Of a DNA stretch of 64,000 nt, positions 47,741-57,706 are shown in pieces. Where the stretch lies: NCBI RefSeq assembly GCF_010731875.1, contig NZ_AP022595.1, forward strand, positions 3,162,001 through 3,226,000. Direction: 5' to 3'. Below the pieces are notes generated by a model. That model made no database searches, was not told the origin of the DNA, and worked only from the letters and a program-made list of their open reading frames with translations. Within the stretch, counting starts at the first letter, position 1, and each line of letters opens with the position of its first letter. The DNA comes from Mycolicibacterium sarraceniae. GTDB taxonomy: Bacteria; Actinomycetota; Actinomycetes; Mycobacteriales; Mycobacteriaceae. The translations under genes and the position numbers were made by a program.

Positions 47741-48676
47741 GTGGCACCCACGCTCTGGGCGATCAGTGACCTGCATACAGGTCACACCGGCAATAAACCG
47801 GTTACCGAATCGCTGTATCCCTCCTCGCCGGACGACTGGCTGATCGTCGCCGGCGATGTCGCCGAGCGCACCGACGACATCCGCTGGTCGCTGGATCTGC
47901 TGCGCCGGCGCTTCGCCACGGTGATCTGGGTGCCGGGCAATCACGAGCTGTGGACTACTGGCAAAGACCCGGCCCAGGTGTTCGGCCGCGCCCGCTACGA
48001 CTACCTGGTCAACATGTGCGACGAGATGGGCATCGTCACTCCCGAACATCCCTTTCCGGTATGGACCGAACAGGGTGGGCCCGCGACCATCGTGCCGATG
48101 TTCCTGCTGTACGACTACACATTCCTGCCCGCAGGAGCGACCACCAAAGCCGAGGGCTTGGCGATCGCCCGAGATCGCAACATCGTCGCGACCGATGAAT
48201 TCCTCTTGTCCAGTGAGCCCTACGCTACCCGCGATGCGTGGTGCCGGGATCGGCTGGCGCACACCAGAGCCCGGCTCGACCAACTCGACTGGATGACACC
48301 GACGGTGTTGGTGAACCACTTCCCGCTACGGCGCGAACCGTGCGATGTGCTGTTCTTCCCGGAGTTCTCGCTGTGGTGCGGAACGGTGGAGACCGCTGAC
48401 TGGCACACTCGCTATAACGCGGTCTGCTCGGTCTACGGGCATCTGCATATTCCGCGAACCACCTGGTATGACAGCGTCCGGTTCGAGGAGGTCTCGGTGG
48501 GCTATCCACGAGAGTGGCGGCGCCGCAAGCCTTATCGATGGCTGCGTCAGATTCTGCCGGACCCGCAGTATGCGCCCGGCTACCTGAACGACTTCGGTGG
48601 ACACTTCGTCATCACGCAGGAGATGAAGGAGCAGTCGGAGAAAATGCGCGAGCGTCTGCGCAGCCGACGCGAATGA
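47741..48676 (+). CDS. Calcineurin-like metallophosphoesterase (Rv2795c-like)
   Basis: A 311-residue phosphoesterase with all five family motifs in order: SDLHTGH, GDVAE, GNHELW, VNHFP and GHLH, giving a dinuclear metal site. Sequence and position match Rv2795c, the PptH-type enzyme next to pptT that removes 4'-phosphopantetheine from carrier proteins in M. tuberculosis. A balance between PptT and this hydrolase is therefore likely here too. The GTG at 47741 matches relatives (APTLWAISDLH). It overlaps pptT by 4 bp. Confidence 0.92.
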   Translation: MAPTLWAISDLHTGHTGNKPVTESLYPSSPDDWLIVAGDVAERTDDIRWSLDLLRRRFATVIWVPGNHELWTTGKDPAQVFGRARYDYLVNMCDEMGIVTPEHPFPVWTEQGGPATIVPMFLLYDYTFLPAGATTKAEGLAIARDRNIVATDEFLLSSEPYATRDAWCRDRLAHTRARLDQLDWMTPTVLVNHFPLRREPCDVLFFPEFSLWCGTVETADWHTRYNAVCSVYGHLHIPRTTWYDSVRFEEVSVGYPREWRRRKPYRWLRQILPDPQYAPGYLNDFGGHFVITQEMKEQSEKMRERLRSRRE

Positions 48677-49341
48677 GCGAACTCATGGCAGCGGTACTGC
48701 CACACATCACCGACCTGGTGTACGCCGAGATGTTCGAGGATCTACCGGGCCTGACCCCGTTGCCCGAGGAAGAGTCGCTGATCGCGAAGTCGGTGGACAA
48801 GCGGCGCAACGAGTTCGTCACGGTACGGCACTGCGCCCGCCTGGCGTTGCAGCAACTGGGGCTGCCGCCGGTGCCGATCCTCAAGGGCGACAAGGGCGAA
48901 CCGTGCTGGCCCGACGGCGTGGTGGGCAGCCTCACCCACACGCAGGGTTATCGCGGCGCGGCGGTCGGGCGCAGTGCGAGCGTCCGTTCGGTGGGTATTG
49001 ACGCCGAGCCGCACGGCGCGCTGCCCGACGGTGTGCTCAACGCGATCAGCCTGCCCGCCGAACGCGATGAGATATCCGGCCTGCCAGATGGTCTGCATTG
49101 GGACCGGATCCTGTTCTGCGCCAAGGAAGCGACGTACAAGGCGTGGTTTCCGCTGACGCAGCGCTGGCTGGGTTTCGAAGATGCCCACATCACCTTCGGC
49201 GTCGACTCCTCCGGGCTCGCCGGGACATTTGTGTCGCGGGTCCTGATCGACCCGGCCGCCCGCTCCGGCCCGCCGCTGAACGAGCTGGCCGGCCGGTGGT
49301 CGGTGGGTGGTGGACTGGCTTTGACGGCCATCGTGCTGTGA
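48673..49341 (+). CDS. pptT: 4'-phosphopantetheinyl transferase PptT
   Basis: A 222-residue Sfp-type transferase that moves 4'-phosphopantetheine from CoA to type I polyketide, mycobactin and other carrier proteins; essential in M. tuberculosis (Rv2794c). The signature GIDAEPH and the catalytic [14 protein letters not shown] (KEAxxK) are intact. The ATG at 48673 overlaps the phosphoesterase stop by 4 bp, and the stop overlaps truB by 4 bp. Confidence 0.96.
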   Translation: MSELMAAVLPHITDLVYAEMFEDLPGLTPLPEEESLIAKSVDKRRNEFVTVRHCARLALQQLGLPPVPILKGDKGEPCWPDGVVGSLTHTQGYRGAAVGRSASVRSVGIDAEPHGALPDGVLNAISLPAERDEISGLPDGLHWDRILFCAKEATYKAWFPLTQRWLGFEDAHITFGVDSSGLAGTFVSRVLIDPAARSGPPLNELAGRWSVGGGLALTAIVL

Positions 49342-50231
49342 GCGCGCTCAGTCCCTTGCCCGGGATTGTCGTCGTGGATAAGCCTGGCGGCATGACGAGC
49401 CATGATGTGGTCGGCCGCTGCCGACGGATCTTCGGTACCCGCAAGGTCGGCCACGCCGGCACGCTGGACCCGATGGCTACCGGCGTGCTTGTCGTCGGCA
49501 TCGAAAGGGCCACCAAGATCCTCGGCCTGCTGACGGCCACGACCAAGTCCTATGTCGCGACCATCCGGCTGGGACGGTCTACCACCACCGATGACGCCGA
49601 AGGTGAAGTGCTGCAGGATGTCTCCGCTGAGTACGTGACCGATGAACACATTCAGGCCGGGATTTCGAACCTGCGCGGTGAGATCGCGCAGCGGCCATCG
49701 GCGGTCAGCGCCGTCAAGATCGGCGGCAAGCGGGCCTACCAGTTGGTACGCGAAGGCCAGGATGTGCAGCTGGCCGAGCGCGCGGTCCGCATCGACCGGT
49801 TCGAGGTGAACGGCATCTTGCGCGAAGGACTGTTCGTTGACGTGAATGTCGAGGTCGACTGCTCGTCGGGCACCTATGTTCGGGCCCTGGCACGTGATCT
49901 CGGCGAGGCGCTCGGCGTCGGGGGACACCTGACCGCGTTGCGGCGGACTCGGGTCGGTGGCTACGGGCTCGACCACGCCCGGTCACTGGACGAACTCGCC
50001 GAACGCCCGCAGCTGAGTTACTCCCTCGACGAGGCGTGCCTGCTGGGTTTCGCTCGTCGCGACATCAGCTCGGATGAAGCCGAGGACGCCAGCCACGGCC
50101 GGTCGCTGACCGCGGCGGGAGTCGACGGGGTCTATGCCGCAACCGATCCCGACGGGCGGGTGGTCGCGCTGCTCGAGGACAAGGGTGGGCGGACCAAATC
50201 CGTTGTGGTGATCCGCCCCGCGACGCTCTAG
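49338..50231 (+). CDS. truB: tRNA pseudouridine(55) synthase TruB
   Basis: A 297-residue enzyme making pseudouridine 55 in tRNA T-loops. It has N-terminal [12 protein letters not shown], the catalytic Asp in GTLDPMATG, then AYQLVREGQ and the [15 protein letters not shown] motif. The C-terminal PUA-like extension is present. The GTG at 49338 overlaps the pptT stop; an open frame further upstream is a shadow. Downstream, the M. tuberculosis order is broken by debris. Confidence 0.95.
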   Translation: MSALSPLPGIVVVDKPGGMTSHDVVGRCRRIFGTRKVGHAGTLDPMATGVLVVGIERATKILGLLTATTKSYVATIRLGRSTTTDDAEGEVLQDVSAEYVTDEHIQAGISNLRGEIAQRPSAVSAVKIGGKRAYQLVREGQDVQLAERAVRIDRFEVNGILREGLFVDVNVEVDCSSGTYVRALARDLGEALGVGGHLTALRRTRVGGYGLDHARSLDELAERPQLSYSLDEACLLGFARRDISSDEAEDASHGRSLTAAGVDGVYAATDPDGRVVALLEDKGGRTKSVVVIRPATL

Positions 50232-50232
50232 G

Positions 50233-50760
50233 TCAGGGCATTTCGCTCGCGTAGGCGAACGCGGCGGCGTCGTCGTCGGCATCAAATTCGCCGATCGAGG
50301 CGAGGAGTCCGTCCCGATAACTGATGACCAGGATCCGCACCCAGGAGTACCTTTCTCCGTCGGGGCCGGTTCCCTCGCGGTCGAGTCGAGCGACCAACAA
50401 GGTCGGCGACAGCCACCTGAGGGCAGGGAACCATGACCGAACCGCGGCGACCATACCGTAAAGCTGTTCGAGGCTGGCGCGCAGATCATCAGCCGAGCGG
50501 TCGTTACGCGCCAGGTGTCCGTCGTCGTCGAGTTCGTAGGTGTGATAACAGGCTGCCTGATTCCCGCTGACGTCTGACCACCGGCTCCAGGTCAACGCGA
50601 CGTTCTCGCCACGCACCGCCATAATGCGGTGCTCGAACCCACTGAACTGCTGGAGCATTCGCTCCACGACGCCGCGTAGGGCGGTCTTGCTCGTCAATAG
50701 GTTGCCGCTCCAGCCTCGGCGGTCATCGAGTTCAAAGAGATCTGCTGGTCGAGGTACCAC
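50233..50760 (-). CDS. Hypothetical protein with SnoaL-like C-terminal fold
   Basis: A 175-residue open frame. The portion from about residue 20 (TSKTALRGVVERMLQQFSGF, RGENVALTWSRW, FDADDDAAAFAY at the end) resembles the SnoaL-like domain at the C-terminus of several actinobacterial regulators and cyclases, so this may be a severed domain. Its first 20 residues are read out of frame from a broken phosphotransferase gene. Convergent with truB, 1 bp between stops. It is probably not a native full-length gene. Confidence 0.45.
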   Translation of the reverse strand: MVPRPADLFELDDRRGWSGNLLTSKTALRGVVERMLQQFSGFEHRIMAVRGENVALTWSRWSDVSGNQAACYHTYELDDDGHLARNDRSADDLRASLEQLYGMVAAVRSWFPALRWLSPTLLVARLDREGTGPDGERYSWVRILVISYRDGLLASIGEFDADDDAAAFAYASEMP

Positions 50761-51015
50761 GGCACCAGGGACGGGAATCGTTCACCGAATCCCCGTATTT
50801 CGGGGGAGAGGTCAGCGCTGATTCTGTCCAGAAAGCGGGGCCAGGCGGCCTCGAAGGTTCCGGCGAGCACACCTCGCTGAGGTAGAACTCCAAGGGCTCG
50901 CGCACCGTCCGACGGGCCCGCTCGTCCAGGGTCGGCACTGTCGAACGTCGGCGCCCAGGATTTCGCTAACCCAGCCCGCCGTCACAGACATGGGGTCGAC
51001 AGGAAACCACGCCAT
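50700..51015 (-). pseudogene. Phosphotransferase (aminoglycoside/ecdysteroid-kinase-like) gene remnant
   Basis: Fragments in three minus-strand frames fit one protein: MAWFPVDPMSVTAGWVSEIL (start near 51015), then RRTVREPLEFYLSEV, then GTFEAAWPRFLDRISADLSP and RFPSLVPWYLDQ. They are recognisable pieces of a mycobacterial phosphotransferase-family protein, but the kinase core is missing and frames do not connect. From 51016 to 51112 there is only spacer. Confidence 0.5.
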
Positions 51016-51112
51016 CCGCCCCGTCCCTCCCGTGGATGAGAGGTCTTACGGAATTATGGCGGTGAGCAGGCGATTTCCGCGCTCCGAAGGCGATGTTTGC
51101 CAGGCGGCTGAT

Positions 51113-51817
51113 TCAGCCGACAACCCAGATCGCCTGGGCCGCAGGGCTGCCCAGATCAACGGTGTTTGCTGCACCGTCGGACGACTCCACCGACACAGAG
51201 ATCACACCAGCGAAGTCGCGCCGAGCGAGCACGCGCAGGCGGGAGTCGAGGCTTATGCCGACGGTGTCGAAATAGCGCAGCATCTCGGGGTCGGCGTCGG
51301 AAATCCGTGCCACCGTGCCGAGTTCGCCGTCGACGCAGGCCGATAGCTGGCGGGCCGGCGGAGTGGGCACCAGGCCCTCGGCCGACGGGATGGGGTCACC
51401 ATGCGGGTCACGCGTCGGGTGACCCAGCTTGGCGTCGATACGAGCGAGCATCATGTCGCTGATCGCGTGTTCGAGGATCTCGGCCTCGTCGTGCACCTCG
51501 TCCCAGCTGTAGCCGAGTTCGCGCATCAAGAAAGTCTCCAGCAGGCGGTGCCGGCGGACCACTGCCAGCGCGGCCTGCCGGCCCCGTTCGGTGAGTGTGA
51601 CCGCGCCGTACTTCTCGTGGTCCACCAGACCTTGATCGGCGAGCCTTCGGATCGACTCCGAGGCGGTGCTGGCCGATACCCCGATGCGCTCAGCCAGCAG
51701 CTTGGTGCTGACCTTGTCCTGCGACCACTCCTGGGCGCTCCAGATGGTTTTGAGGTAGTCCTGGGCGACCGTCGTCAGGTCGTGTGCCGCGGGGTTGGTA
51801 CTGCCGTCAGGACTCAC
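51113..51817 (-). CDS. sirR: DtxR/MntR-family metal-dependent repressor (SirR/MntR)
   Basis: A 234-residue manganese/iron-responsive regulator. It has the winged helix (KLLAERIGVSASTASESIRRL), then the metal-binding and dimerisation domain (RRHRLLETFLMRELGYSWDEVHDEAE in part, with His and Glu ligands), then a C-terminal FeoA/SH3-like domain ending PAAQAIWVVG. It matches Rv2788. The GTG at 51817 is preferred over TTG 51835 because a TAAACT -10 box lies exactly 7 nt upstream and leaves a normal N-terminus. That box sits in an imperfect palindrome, suggesting autoregulation. Confidence 0.92.
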   Translation of the reverse strand: MSPDGSTNPAAHDLTTVAQDYLKTIWSAQEWSQDKVSTKLLAERIGVSASTASESIRRLADQGLVDHEKYGAVTLTERGRQAALAVVRRHRLLETFLMRELGYSWDEVHDEAEILEHAISDMMLARIDAKLGHPTRDPHGDPIPSAEGLVPTPPARQLSACVDGELGTVARISDADPEMLRYFDTVGISLDSRLRVLARRDFAGVISVSVESSDGAANTVDLGSPAAQAIWVVG

Positions 51818-51819
51818 AC

Positions 51820-51832
51820 CCAAAAGTTTAGG
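51820..51832. promoter_or_regulatory. sirR promoter with overlapping imperfect palindrome
   Basis: On the minus strand CCTAAACTTTTGG contains the -10 hexamer TAAACT (51830-51825), 7 nt before the GTG at 51817, within a near-symmetric CCTAAA/TTTTGG pair. This is a candidate metal-repressor autoregulatory box and leaderless promoter. Confidence 0.45.
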
Positions 51833-51884
51833 CAATCATCACCTGATCTGGGGATCTGGCGTGCCCGGCCATGCCAGCGCGCCG

Positions 51885-51890
51885 TAGGCT
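51885..51890 (+). promoter_or_regulatory. Predicted leaderless -10 element of ribF
   Basis: TAGGCT, 7 nt before the GTG at 51898; no Shine-Dalgarno sequence. Confidence 0.5.
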
Positions 51891-51897
51891 TGCCCTC

Positions 51898-52875
51898 GTG
51901 GAGCGGTGGCGCGGACAGGACGAGATCCCCTCGGACTGGGGCCGATGTGTGGTGACCATCGGCGTCTTCGACGGAGTGCATCGTGGTCACGCCGAGCTGA
52001 TCGCCCGCGCGGTGAAGGCCGGCCGGACCCGCGGTGTGCCGGCGGTGCTGATGACCTTCGACCCGCATCCGATGGAAGTCGTCTTCCCCGGCAACCATCC
52101 CGCGCAGCTGACGACGCTGGCCCGACGTGCCGAATTGGCCGAGGAACTGGGTATCGATGTCTTCCTCGTCGTGCCCTTCACCACCGATTTCATGAAGCTC
52201 ACCCCGGACCGCTACATCCACGAACTGCTGGTGGAACGGCTGCACGTGGTCGAGGTGATCGTCGGCGAGAACTTCACGTTCGGCAAGAAAGCGGCCGGCA
52301 ACGTTGCGGCCCTGCGCAAGGCCGGGGACCGATTCGGCTTCGCCGTCGAGAGCATGTCGCTGGTTGCCGAACACCACCAGAGCGAGACGGTCACGTTCTC
52401 GTCGACCTACATTCGCTCCTGCGTCGACGCCGGTGATGTCGTGACGGCCGCCGAGGCGCTGGGCCGTCCGCACCGTGTCGAAGGTGTGGTGGTGCGCGGC
52501 GACGGACGTGGCCGGGTGCTGGGTTTCCCGACCGCCAACCTCGCACCGCCGATGTACTCCGCGATTCCGGCCGACGGTGTCTACGCCGCATGGTTCACGG
52601 TGCTGGGCCACGGGCCGGTCACCGGCTCGGTGACGCCGGGGGAGCGCTATCAGGCCGCGGTCTCGGTGGGCACCAATCCGACGTTCTCTGGGCGTACCCG
52701 CACGGTGGAGGCCTTCGTCTTGGACACCGTTGCCGATCTCTACGGCCAGCACGTCGCGGTGGACTTCGTCGCCCGGTTGCGCGGCCAGCTCAAGTTCGAC
52801 TCGGTGCATGACCTGGTCGAGGCGATGGGCAAGGACACCGAGAATGCCCGCACGATCCTGTCGGCGCAGGACTAG
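51898..52875 (+). CDS. ribF: Bifunctional riboflavin kinase / FMN adenylyltransferase
   Basis: A 325-residue enzyme converting riboflavin to FMN and then FAD. The N-terminal nucleotidyltransferase domain has TIGVFDGVHRGH and FSSTYIRSC; the C-terminal riboflavin kinase domain has GRVLGFPTANL and VSVGTNPTF. The GTG at 51898 gives the standard N-terminus; the in-frame ATG at 51871 would add 9 residues. It corresponds to Rv2786c, divergent from sirR across 80 bp. Confidence 0.95.
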   Translation: MERWRGQDEIPSDWGRCVVTIGVFDGVHRGHAELIARAVKAGRTRGVPAVLMTFDPHPMEVVFPGNHPAQLTTLARRAELAEELGIDVFLVVPFTTDFMKLTPDRYIHELLVERLHVVEVIVGENFTFGKKAAGNVAALRKAGDRFGFAVESMSLVAEHHQSETVTFSSTYIRSCVDAGDVVTAAEALGRPHRVEGVVVRGDGRGRVLGFPTANLAPPMYSAIPADGVYAAWFTVLGHGPVTGSVTPGERYQAAVSVGTNPTFSGRTRTVEAFVLDTVADLYGQHVAVDFVARLRGQLKFDSVHDLVEAMGKDTENARTILSAQD

Positions 52876-53127
52876 TCAGGACGCGATCAGGTCGTCGATC
52901 TGGTCGCTCGCAGACGTCGAGCCCTCAACCACACCCATATCCAGTACCTGGTGACGACCGTCGGCGGACGCGAACGTGCTCACGTAGACCGCGCGGGCGC
53001 CGCCATCGTGCTCGGTGAAAGTGAAGGTGTTCTGCGAGATCGGCATATCGGGATTCGGGTTCAGGTCCGCGTCGGCGAAGCCGTCGAGGAAGGCGAAGCT
53101 CGTCGGTTCGTCGACGGCGGCCCCCAC
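52876..53127 (-). pseudogene. SRPBCC (AHSA1-like) protein, truncated C-terminal piece
   Basis: The frame ends with the C-terminal half of an SRPBCC/AHSA1-type protein: DEPTSFAFLDGFADADLNPN, QNTFTFTEHDGG, LDMGVVEGSTSASDQID. The N-terminal half is missing; a short piece of it (IWQVHADPRQLEKVWGPPS) is found in another frame just upstream, so an internal deletion removed the segment between. It is not expected to fold. Confidence 0.65.
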
Positions 53128-53148
53128 ACCTTCTCCAGCTGACGCGGG

Positions 53149-53382
53149 TCAGCGTGGACCTGCCAGATGCGCGCCACGGGCGCTGCGTCGCTTGGTGATC
53201 AGGCCGGCTTTTTCCAGAACGACGACGTGCTTCGGTACTGCCGCGAAGCTCATGTCGTACTTACCCGCCAGTGCCGAAACCGAGTGCTCGCCGGCCAGCG
53301 CCCGGCGCACGATGTCGCGCCGGGTCCGGTCGGCGAGCGCGTGGAACAGGGCGTCGGCCCGGTCCTCCTGGTCGACGATCAC
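53149..53382 (-). pseudogene. ArsR regulator of the SRPBCC pair, truncated at its C-terminus
   Basis: From the GTG at 53382 the frame gives VIVDQEDRADALFHALADRT and a good ArsR helix-turn-helix (VSALAGKYDMSFAAVPKHV). After KAGLITKRR it jumps into SRPBCC sequence read out of frame. The C-terminal helix of a normal ArsR protein of about 105 residues is lost. In relatives ArsR and SRPBCC form a two-gene operon; here both are shortened by deletions. The operator-like palindrome upstream survives. Confidence 0.65.
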
Positions 53383-53394
53383 TCGCCTAACGCA

Positions 53395-53408
53395 CAACCA
53401 AGTGGTTG
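53395..53408. promoter_or_regulatory. ArsR-type operator palindrome
   Basis: CAACCA-AG-TGGTTG, perfect 6-bp arms, 12 bp upstream of the truncated arsR start. It is the kind of site I associate with ArsR genes paired with SRPBCC proteins. Confidence 0.5.
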
Positions 53409-53546
53409 CAGATATCAAGAGGCCGACCTTCCGCGATTTCGGATCCCGGCGTACCCGCTGCTAAAGTGGCCATCCTGGCGTGTACTGCAGTCCGCGGTGG
53501 TCACGCACATTTTCTTGTACGCGGCACCGATTGATGGAGATGTTTC

Positions 53547-53816
53547 GTGGCGCTGACCGCCGAGCAGAAAAAAGATATCCTGGGCTCTTACGGTCTGCAC
53601 GAGACCGACACCGGTTCGCCGGAGGCGCAGGTGGCGCTGTTGACCAAGCGCATCTCGGACCTCACCGAGCATCTCAAGCAGCACAAGCACGATCACCACT
53701 CCCGTCGCGGGCTGCTTCTGCTGGTCGGCCGCCGCCGCCGGCTGCTCAAGTACGTCGCTGACCTCGATGTCGCGCGCTACCGCTCTTTGATCGAGCGCCT
53801 GGGTCTGCGCCGCTGA
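53547..53816 (+). CDS. rpsO: 30S ribosomal protein S15
   Basis: An 89-residue S15, which binds the central domain of 16S rRNA. Family features are [37 protein letters not shown] and LLKYV. The GTG start and length match other mycobacteria. A TAAAGT element lies near 53463. In relatives it lies upstream of pnp, as here. Confidence 0.97.
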   Translation: MALTAEQKKDILGSYGLHETDTGSPEAQVALLTKRISDLTEHLKQHKHDHHSRRGLLLLVGRRRRLLKYVADLDVARYRSLIERLGLRR

Positions 53817-53852
53817 GCGGTATGACCCGCCGTGTAACATAGGGGCCGTTGT

Positions 53853-53869
53853 GAGCCGTTTTCCGGCTC
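53853..53869 (+). terminator. Hairpin after rpsO, possible terminator or leader element of pnp
   Basis: GAGCCG-TTTTC-CGGCTC, 6-bp perfect stem, 36 bp after the rpsO stop. The 302-bp rpsO-pnp gap also contains TAACAT (53835-53840) as a possible pnp -10, which would give pnp a long leader that includes this hairpin. No gene was found in the gap. Confidence 0.4.
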
Positions 53870-54118
53870 GAACATCGGGTGCGGTTCATGCATATCCGCG
53901 TGTCCCGTTCCTGCGCGTCATAGCGAAGCTTCCCTGCGCGGGCGGTCTTCGGTAGTGGCTGCCGGGCCCCACAGCATTGGGGGCGAGCCCGGCCGCTTCG
54001 ATCGACGGCCGTAGCCGCATACAGGCCCAAGCCTCGTAGTGCTCAGGGTTTGCCTGGGTTCCTCTGTGACGACGCGAAACAGCTGAACAGTGAATCCAGA
54101 AAGGCTGAACGGGCATCT

Positions 54119-56380
54119 ATGTCTGTAGCTGAAATCGACGAAGGCGTCTTCGAGTCGACCGCCGTCATTGACAACGGGAGCTTCGGCACCCGCACCATCC
54201 GTTTCGAGACCGGCCGGCTTGCCCAGCAGGCCGCCGGCGCCGTCGTCGCGTACCTCGACGACGAGACCATGCTGCTGAGCGCGACCACTGCCAGCAAGTC
54301 GCCCAAGGATCATTTCGACTTCTTCCCCTTGACGATCGATGTCGAGGAGCGGATGTACGCTGCCGGGCGTATCCCCGGCTCGTTCTTCCGGCGGGAAGGC
54401 CGGCCGTCCACGGACGCGGTCCTGACCTGTCGCCTGATCGACCGGCCGTTGCGCCCGACCTTTGTCTCGGGTCTGCGCAATGAGATCCAGGTCGTGGTGA
54501 CGATCCTGAGCCTGGATCCCCAGGACCTGTACGACGTGCTGGCGATCAACGCCGCCTCGGCCTCCACCCAGATTTCGGGTCTGCCGTTCTCCGGCCCGGT
54601 CGGCGGCGTCCGCGTTGCCCTGATCGACGGCCAGTGGGTTGCGTTCCCGACCGTTGAGCAGCTCGAGAACGCTGTGTTCGACATGGTCGTCGCGGGTCGT
54701 AAGGCCGGTGACGACGTGGCGATCATGATGGTCGAGGCCGAGGCCACCGATAACGTCATCGCGCTCATCGCCGGTGGTGCCGGCGCGCCGACCGAGGCCG
54801 TGGTGGCCGAGGGGCTCGAAGCCGCCAAGCCGTTCATCGCCGCGTTGTGCGATGCCCAGAAAGCTTTGGCGGACCAGACCGCAAAGCCGGTCGCCGATTA
54901 CCCACTGTTCCCCGATTACCAGGACGACGTGTACGCGTCGGTGGCGTCGGTGGCAACCGAGGAGCTGTCCAAGGCTCTGCAGATCGCCGGAAAGCACGAG
55001 CGTGACGAGCGCACCGACGAGATCAAGGGCGAGGTGCTTGAGAAGCTGGGCGAGCAGTACGCCGGGCGCGAGAAGGAGATCGGCGCGGCCTACCGCTCGC
55101 TGACCAAGAAGCTTGTGCGCCAGCGCATCCTGACCGATCACTTCCGCATCGACGGCCGCGGTGTCACCGATATCCGTGCCCTGTCGGCTGAGGTCGCGAT
55201 CATCCCGCGGGCGCACGGTAGCGCGCTGTTCGAGCGTGGCGAGACCCAGATCATGGGCGTGACCACGCTGGACATGGTCAAGATGGCCCAGCAGATCGAC
55301 TCGCTGGGACCCGAGACCGCCAAGCGCTACATGCACCACTACAACTTCCCGCCGTATTCGACCGGTGAGACCGGCCGCGTCGGCTCGCCCAAGCGTCGCG
55401 AGATCGGCCACGGCGCACTCGCCGAGCGCGCTCTGATGCCGGTGCTGCCGAGCGTCGAGGAATTCCCGTACGCGATCCGGCAGGTGTCGGAAGCGTTGAG
55501 CTCCAACGGTTCTACCTCGATGGGCTCGGTGTGCGCGTCCACCCTGTCGCTGCTGAACGCCGGTGTGCCGTTGAAGGCCCCGGTGGCCGGTATCGCGATG
55601 GGCCTGGTGTCCGACGACGTGAAAAATGAAGCCGGTGAGTCCGAACGGCGTTACGTCACGCTGACGGACATCCTCGGTGCCGAGGATGCCTTCGGTGACA
55701 TGGACTTCAAGTGCGCAGGCACGAAAGAGTTCGTCACCGCCCTGCAGCTCGACACCAAGCTCGACGGCATCCCGTCGCAGGTGCTGGCCGGTGCGCTGGC
55801 GCAGGCCAAGGATGCGCGCCTGACCATCCTCGAGGTGATGGCCGAGGCCATCGACGCGCCGGACGAGATGAGCCCATACGCACCGCGCGTCACGGCCATC
55901 AAGATCCCGATCGACAAGATCGGCGAGGTCATCGGCCCCAAGGGCAAGATGATCAACGCGATCACCGAGCAGACCGGTGCCTCGGTCTCGATCGAGGACG
56001 ACGGCACCGTGTTCGTCGGCGCCACCGACGGACTGTCGGCGCAGGCGGCGATCGACATGATCAACGCGATCGCTAACCCGCAGCTGCCCAAGGTCGGCGA
56101 GCGGTTCCTCGGCACAGTGGTGAAGACCACTGACTTCGGAGCTTTCGTGTCCTTACTGCCGGGCCGTGACGGCCTGGTCCACATCTCGAAGCTGGGCCGT
56201 GGCAAGCGGATCAACAAGGTCGAGGATGTCGTCAAGGTCGGTGACAAGCTCCGCGTGGAGATCGCCGACATCGACAACCGCGGCAAGATCTCGCTAGTCC
56301 TGGTCGCTGAAGAAGGAGCAGACGCGTCCGAAGAAGCACCGGCTCCTGTTGATGCCGATGCCGCGACCGCCGACGCCTAA
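54119..56380 (+). CDS. pnp: Polyribonucleotide nucleotidyltransferase (PNPase/GpsI)
   Basis: A 753-residue exoribonuclease of the RNA degradosome. Two RNase PH-like cores are separated by a helical domain, followed by a KH domain ([16 protein letters not shown]) and an S1 domain ([21 protein letters not shown]). The ATG at 54119 is chosen with AGAAAGG upstream; the open frame from 54050 adds an unrelated leader. The acidic C-terminal tail is typical. The pepR start lies inside its 3' end. Confidence 0.96.
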   Translation: MSVAEIDEGVFESTAVIDNGSFGTRTIRFETGRLAQQAAGAVVAYLDDETMLLSATTASKSPKDHFDFFPLTIDVEERMYAAGRIPGSFFRREGRPSTDAVLTCRLIDRPLRPTFVSGLRNEIQVVVTILSLDPQDLYDVLAINAASASTQISGLPFSGPVGGVRVALIDGQWVAFPTVEQLENAVFDMVVAGRKAGDDVAIMMVEAEATDNVIALIAGGAGAPTEAVVAEGLEAAKPFIAALCDAQKALADQTAKPVADYPLFPDYQDDVYASVASVATEELSKALQIAGKHERDERTDEIKGEVLEKLGEQYAGREKEIGAAYRSLTKKLVRQRILTDHFRIDGRGVTDIRALSAEVAIIPRAHGSALFERGETQIMGVTTLDMVKMAQQIDSLGPETAKRYMHHYNFPPYSTGETGRVGSPKRREIGHGALAERALMPVLPSVEEFPYAIRQVSEALSSNGSTSMGSVCASTLSLLNAGVPLKAPVAGIAMGLVSDDVKNEAGESERRYVTLTDILGAEDAFGDMDFKCAGTKEFVTALQLDTKLDGIPSQVLAGALAQAKDARLTILEVMAEAIDAPDEMSPYAPRVTAIKIPIDKIGEVIGPKGKMINAITEQTGASVSIEDDGTVFVGATDGLSAQAAIDMINAIANPQLPKVGERFLGTVVKTTDFGAFVSLLPGRDGLVHISKLGRGKRINKVEDVVKVGDKLRVEIADIDNRGKISLVLVAEEGADASEEAPAPVDADAATADA

Positions 56381-57704
56381 CCCCGCACTGCGCCGCGGCC
56401 GGCGCCTCAGCACTGAGGCGCCGGTTGCGGTGCGGCGCACCGTAATTCCGGGCGGCCTGCGGGTCGTCACCGAATACGTGCCGTCGGTACGCTCGGCCTC
56501 GGTCGGCGTCTGGGTCGACGTCGGCTCCCGCGACGAAGGCCCCACAGTCGCCGGTGCCGCGCACTTCCTGGAACATCTGCTGTTCAAGGCGACCCCGACC
56601 CGCACAGCGGTGGACATCGCGCAGTCCATCGACGCAGTTGGCGGCGAGCTGAACGCGTTCACCGCCAAGGAACACACCTGCTACTACGCCCACGTGCTCG
56701 ATGACGACCTCGAGTTGGCCGTCGACATGGTCGCCGATGTGGTGCTCAACGGTGTATGCGCGTCGCGCGACGTCGAACTGGAACGTGACGTGGTCCTCGA
56801 AGAGATCGCGATGCGCGACGACGATCCCGAAGACGCGCTGGGCGACGTCTTCCTGACCGCCATGTTCGGGCACCATCCCGTCGGGCGCCCGGTGATCGGC
56901 AGCGTCGACTCAGTCTCCGGGATGACCCGCTCGCAGCTGCACTCGTTCCATGTCCGCCGGTACACCCCCGAGCGGATGGTTGTGGCGGTGGCCGGCAATG
57001 TCGACCACGACGAGGTGCTGCGGCTGGTGCGCAAGCACTTCAAGGGCCGCCTGGTCAAAGGCCGCGCACCGCAGCCGCCTCGCAAGGGCACCAGCCGGCT
57101 GACCAGCCCACCCAGCCTCCAACTGATCAACCGGGACGGCGAACAGACCCACCTGTCGCTCGGCGTACGGGTGCCGGGTCGGCACTGGCCACACCGCTGG
57201 GCTCTGTCGGTGCTCAACACCGCCCTCGGCGGTGGCCTGAGTTCCCGTCTTTTCCAACAGATTCGGGAAAGCCGCGGACTGGCGTACTCTGTGTTCTCCT
57301 CGGTGGACACGTTCTCCGACACCGGGGCATTGTCGGTGTATGCGGCTTGCCTTCCAGAACGCTTCGACGAGGTGGTGCGGTTGACCACCGAGGTGCTCGA
57401 CGAGGTGGCTCGCGACGGCATCACCGAATCCGAATGCCGGATCGCCAAAGGGTCGATCCGCGGCGGCCTGGTGCTCGGACTCGAGGACTCCGCATCGCGG
57501 ATGCATCGCCTGGGCCGCAGCGAGCTCAACTACGGCGAATACCGCAGCATCTCCACCACTTTGCAGCGCATCGACGATGTCACGCTCGACGAGGTCAACG
57601 CGATCGCCCGCCAGGTGCTCACCAAACCCTTCGGTGCGGCCATCCTCGGTCCGCACAAATCCAAACGCTCACTGCCACAGCCACTTCGGACAATCAGGAG
57701 CTAG
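56352..57704 (+). CDS. pepR: M16-family zinc protease PepR
   Basis: A 450-residue processing-peptidase-like protein. The inverted zinc motif [10 protein letters not shown] (HxxEH) is present, with the distal Glu in [12 protein letters not shown]; the second half contains the [10 protein letters not shown] element of M16 enzymes. Start options are ATG 56352 or ATG 56358, both within the pnp 3' end. It corresponds to Rv2782c and follows pnp as in M. tuberculosis. Confidence 0.92.
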   Translation: MPMPRPPTPNPALRRGRRLSTEAPVAVRRTVIPGGLRVVTEYVPSVRSASVGVWVDVGSRDEGPTVAGAAHFLEHLLFKATPTRTAVDIAQSIDAVGGELNAFTAKEHTCYYAHVLDDDLELAVDMVADVVLNGVCASRDVELERDVVLEEIAMRDDDPEDALGDVFLTAMFGHHPVGRPVIGSVDSVSGMTRSQLHSFHVRRYTPERMVVAVAGNVDHDEVLRLVRKHFKGRLVKGRAPQPPRKGTSRLTSPPSLQLINRDGEQTHLSLGVRVPGRHWPHRWALSVLNTALGGGLSSRLFQQIRESRGLAYSVFSSVDTFSDTGALSVYAACLPERFDEVVRLTTEVLDEVARDGITESECRIAKGSIRGGLVLGLEDSASRMHRLGRSELNYGEYRSISTTLQRIDDVTLDEVNAIARQVLTKPFGAAILGPHKSKRSLPQPLRTIRS

Positions 57705-57706
57705 TC

